Below are positions 59,702-64,000 of a DNA stretch of 64,000 bases, piece by piece. Numbering within the stretch: the stretch's first letter is position 1; every line of letters begins with the position of its first letter. The position numbers and the translations under genes were made by a program. The notes below the pieces were generated by a model. That model was not told the DNA's origin. It did no database searches and saw only the letters and a program-made list of their open reading frames with translations. Source of the stretch: Cupriavidus basilensis (GTDB lineage: Bacteria > Pseudomonadota > Gammaproteobacteria > Burkholderiales > Burkholderiaceae); assembly GCF_000876015.1 (NCBI RefSeq), contig NZ_BBQM01000018.1, forward strand, positions 186,001 to 250,000. The letters are read 5' to 3'.

Positions 59702-60706
59702 TTACCAGGTCAGCACGATCTTGCCGATGTGCTCGCTGGACTCCATCAGGCGGTGCGCGTCGGCGGCCTGCGCCGCCGGGAAGGTCTGGTGGATCACCGG
59801 CTTGATCTTGCCGGCGGCCAGCAGCGGCCACACGTGCCGGTGCAGCGCCTGCGCGATCTCGCCCTTGAACGCCACCGGGCGCGGGCGCAGCGTCGAGCCG
59901 GTCACGGTGATGCGCCGGCGCAGGATGTCGGCCAGCGGGATCTCGGCCTTGGCGCCGCCCAGCAGCGCGATGATGACGATGCGGCCGTCGTCGGCCACGC
60001 AGGCCAGCTCGCGCGCGAGGTAGGGGCCGGCCACCATGTCGAGGATGACGTCGGCGCCGCGCCCGCCGGTCAGCGCCTTGACCTCGGCGACGAAGTCCTC
60101 GGTCTTGTAGTTGATGGCGCGATCGGCGCCGAGCGCCTCGCAGGCGCGGCATTTCTCGATGCTGCCGGCGGTCACGAAGACCTTGTGGCCGAGCGCCTTG
60201 GCGATCTGGATGGCGGTGGTGCCGATGCCGCTCGAGCCGCCCTGGATCAGCAGGGTCTCGTCCTTGCCGAGCGGGCCGCGCCCGAGGTAGCCGCGGTCGA
60301 ACACGTTGCTCCACACCGTGAAGAAGGTCTCGGGCAGGGCCGCCGCCTCGACGTCCGACAAGCCCGCCGGCACTGGCAGGCACTGCGCCGCGGGCGCCGC
60401 GCACAGCTCGGCGTAGCCGCCGCCCTGCACCAGCGCGCACACGCGGTCGCCGAGCTTGAGGCCGAAGCGGTTGTCGGCATGCGCGAGGTCGCCGCCGGCC
60501 ACCACGCCCGCCACTTCCAGGCCGGGCAGGTCGGACGCGCCCGGCGGCACCGGGTAGTTGCCGGTGCGCTGGAACACGTCGGGGCGGTTGACGCCGGCGG
60601 CGCTCACGCGGATCAGGATCTCGCCCGCGCGGACCTCGGGATCGGGGCGCTGCGTCAGCTGCAGGACCTCGGGGGCGCCGTATTCGCGGATTTCGATGGC
60701 TTGCAT
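59702..60706 (-). CDS. NAD(P)H-quinone oxidoreductase (PIG3/QOR family)
   Basis: This 334-residue zinc-independent medium-chain dehydrogenase has the quinone-oxidoreductase features: VNRPDVFQRTGNYPVPPGASDLPGLEVAG, the nucleotide loop LIQGGSSGIGTTAIQIAKALG, and the C-terminal RRITVTGSTLRPRPVAFK segment of the PIG3 group. It probably reduces quinones with NADPH. AGGAGAAGAC precedes ATG 60706. Between pnp and tpiA. Confidence 0.92.
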   Translation of the reverse strand: MQAIEIREYGAPEVLQLTQRPDPEVRAGEILIRVSAAGVNRPDVFQRTGNYPVPPGASDLPGLEVAGVVAGGDLAHADNRFGLKLGDRVCALVQGGGYAELCAAPAAQCLPVPAGLSDVEAAALPETFFTVWSNVFDRGYLGRGPLGKDETLLIQGGSSGIGTTAIQIAKALGHKVFVTAGSIEKCRACEALGADRAINYKTEDFVAEVKALTGGRGADVILDMVAGPYLARELACVADDGRIVIIALLGGAKAEIPLADILRRRITVTGSTLRPRPVAFKGEIAQALHRHVWPLLAAGKIKPVIHQTFPAAQAADAHRLMESSEHIGKIVLTW

Positions 60707-60833
60707 GTCTTCTCCTTGCATTGCGCATGCGGCGGCGTGCGCGCATGGCTGGGGTCGGTATCGGGGGGCCCGGCGGCGGCGCGGCCCCTGGAGGCGCGCC
60801 GCGGCGCCGGGCCGGGACTCGCGCAGTGTAAAC

Positions 60834-60865
60834 AAAAAAACGGCTGGACATCGCCAGCCGTTTTT
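60834..60865 (-). terminator. Terminator of pnp
   Basis: AAAAACGGCTGG pairs with CCAGCCGTTTTT around a 6-nt loop, with T-runs on both strands. It lies 26 bp past the pnp stop on the minus strand. Confidence 0.9.
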
Positions 60866-60890
60866 CCTGCTACGGGTACCGCGGGGCAGC

Positions 60891-63053
<2,163 letters not shown>

Positions 63054-63488
63054 GAGCGTTCCTTTGTTCGTGCTTGCACGCTTGTGCAATGCCCGCGTTA
63101 GCAGCCGCGGGCGAACCGCCGGATGCGCGTCGGTCGCGGTCACAGGGAAGTGCTATGCCATTCCAGCGGGATACCCGCGACTGCGGATACCACGCTGGAA
63201 TGACACAAAGCCCCGCTTCCTTGCCCGACTCCGGTGTGAAAAAAAGCTAAAGAACGGACTAACTTACTCCGTTGCACGTCTTGGCGCAACGGGCGCCAGG
63301 CGGTGGCGCCTGGCGCTGCCGGGTGGAACCGAAGTCACAACGGACATCGCGCCACCCGGCAGCGTCGCGGGCCTCGGCCCGCAAAAACAAAATGCCTGCA
63401 TCAGCAGCGCTGACGCAGGCATTCATGGCTTCACGCGAAGGCGTGCAGTGCATCCATTCGCGCTGCCATCCGGACGATCCTGGGGTGC
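63054..63488. other. 435-bp pnp-rpsO spacer with hairpins
   Basis: No gene is visible. It contains the rpsO terminator and a 10-bp inverted repeat, CATTCCAGCG (63159-63168) with CGCTGGAATG (63193-63202), whose loop repeats GGATAC twice. In E. coli the pnp leader is an RNase III and PNPase autoregulation target, so this stem in the pnp 5' region is a candidate for the same role. Partial co-transcription with rpsO is likely. Confidence 0.55.
63381..63423 (-). terminator. Terminator of rpsO
   Basis: On the minus strand AATGCCTGC pairs with GCAGGCATT, extended by an inner TCAGC/GCTGA stem, followed by TTTTGTTTTTG. It lies 66 bp after rpsO. Confidence 0.88.
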
Positions 63489-63761
63489 TTACTTGCGCAG
63501 GCCCAGCTTCTCGATCAGCGAACGATAGCGGTCGGCATCGTTGGCCTTGAGGTAGTCCAGCAGGCGACGACGACGGCTCACCATGCGCAGCAGGCCGCGG
63601 CGGCTGTGGTGATCCTTCATGTTGGCCTTGAAGTGGGGGGTCAGTTCGTTGATGCGGTTGGTCAGCAGGGCGACCTGGACTTCGGGGCTGCCGGTGTCGT
63701 TGGTTGCGCGTGCGAACTGCTTGATGATGTCGGTCTTGCTGCTGGTTTCGGCTGCTGCCAT
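63489..63761 (-). CDS. rpsO: 30S ribosomal protein S15
   Basis: This 90-residue primary 16S rRNA-binding protein has the conserved TGSPEVQVALLTNRINELTPHFKANMKDHHSRRGLLRMVSRRRRLLDYLK. Usual length. AAAGGAAATCATC precedes the ATG. In E. coli S15 represses its own translation through a leader pseudoknot; the 170-nt leader here leaves room for one. Confidence 0.98.
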   Translation of the reverse strand: MAAAETSSKTDIIKQFARATNDTGSPEVQVALLTNRINELTPHFKANMKDHHSRRGLLRMVSRRRRLLDYLKANDADRYRSLIEKLGLRK

Positions 63762-63939
63762 GATGATTTCCTTTTCACTTGCGAACGCTACAGCGCGGAA
63801 TGCGCCGCCTGCGTCGTGCCTTTTGCATTGCCCTTTTGCATTGCTTGTGCTGCTGGTTTGCGATGCTTGCGTTGCTTTTCAGGCATATTTGCCGCCGCCC
63901 GCCCCGTGGATGACCCCGGTTTGGCCGTGACAGCCGGCA

Positions 63940-63945
63940 ATTATA
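63940..63945 (-). promoter_or_regulatory. -10 box of the rpsO promoter
   Basis: A perfect TATAAT on the minus strand in AT-rich sequence, with only a weak -35 (TGGCAA, 18 bp upstream). The predicted start near 63933 gives a leader of about 172 nt before rpsO. Confidence 0.6.
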
Positions 63946-63978
63946 GCGGAAATCCGGCCGCGCTTGCCAGCAAATCCC

Positions 63979-64000
63979 TCAGAACCGCTCCATCTGGCAC
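63979..64000 (-). CDS. Possible C-terminus of an upstream minus-strand gene
   Basis: On the minus strand the edge reads ...CQMERF and TGA at 63979-63981. Only seven codons are present. Gene order in relatives would place a same-direction gene here, but nothing can be identified. Confidence 0.25.

Overview
The window is GC-rich, with short intergenic gaps and operon-style packing. It looks like a chromosomal segment of a beta-proteobacterium of the Burkholderiaceae, most like Cupriavidus/Ralstonia. That placement is an inference from gene order recalled from these genera (rpsO, pnp, quinone oxidoreductase, tpiA, secG, tRNA-Leu, nuoA-N, DUF2818, Nudix, DUF1178, acyl-CoA dehydrogenases, urt/ure) and from protein character; no search was run. 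I saw no insertion sequence, integrase, prophage or CRISPR array.

Layout. Positions 1-5.9 kb hold a gene tail, a lipoprotein, an M14 carboxypeptidase, yaaA, a PIN-domain protein, a PLP aminotransferase and a glutathione transferase. From 6.1 to 9.7 kb, three plus-strand genes form an acyl-CoA cluster: a fused two-domain 3-hydroxyacyl-CoA dehydrogenase, an enoyl-CoA hydratase and an ACAD10/11-like phosphotransferase. A Bug-family binding protein follows, then an SDR/NTF2-like pair divergent from an HxlR regulator. Positions 12.7-18.8 kb carry a lipoprotein gamma-glutamyltransferase divergent from a three-gene unit of VWA-domain lipoprotein, ECF sigma factor and membrane-anchored putative anti-sigma factor. 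Positions 18.9-24.8 kb hold a LysR regulator divergent from an acyl-CoA dehydrogenase, a YfcG-like transferase, an unrecognised protein, an XRE regulator and a serine/threonine dehydratase.

Positions 25.1-37.2 kb (minus strand) form a complete urea system. urtABCDE encodes an ABC urea importer, and ureD-ureA-hupE/ureJ-ureB-ureC-ureE-ureF-ureG encodes nickel urease, its assembly factors and a likely nickel/cobalt permease. Upstream of urtA is an exact sigma-54 promoter match with two exact NtrC-type sites about 95 and 121 bp upstream of the predicted start. This is a strong sequence case for nitrogen-limitation control. Positions 37.7-41.2 kb encode two MaoC-like hydratases and two acyl-CoA dehydrogenases, followed by DUF1178 and a Nudix hydrolase.

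Positions 42.6-58 kb are DUF2818 and the 14-gene nuoA-N operon for respiratory complex I, preceded by tRNA-Leu(GAG), secG, tpiA and a quinone oxidoreductase. The window closes with pnp and rpsO and their terminators. The parts with the least precedent that I can see are the VWA/sigma/anti-sigma unit, the shared palindromic operator near two unlinked genes, the direct repeat that runs into the HxlR start codon, and the histidine-rich loop in NuoL.
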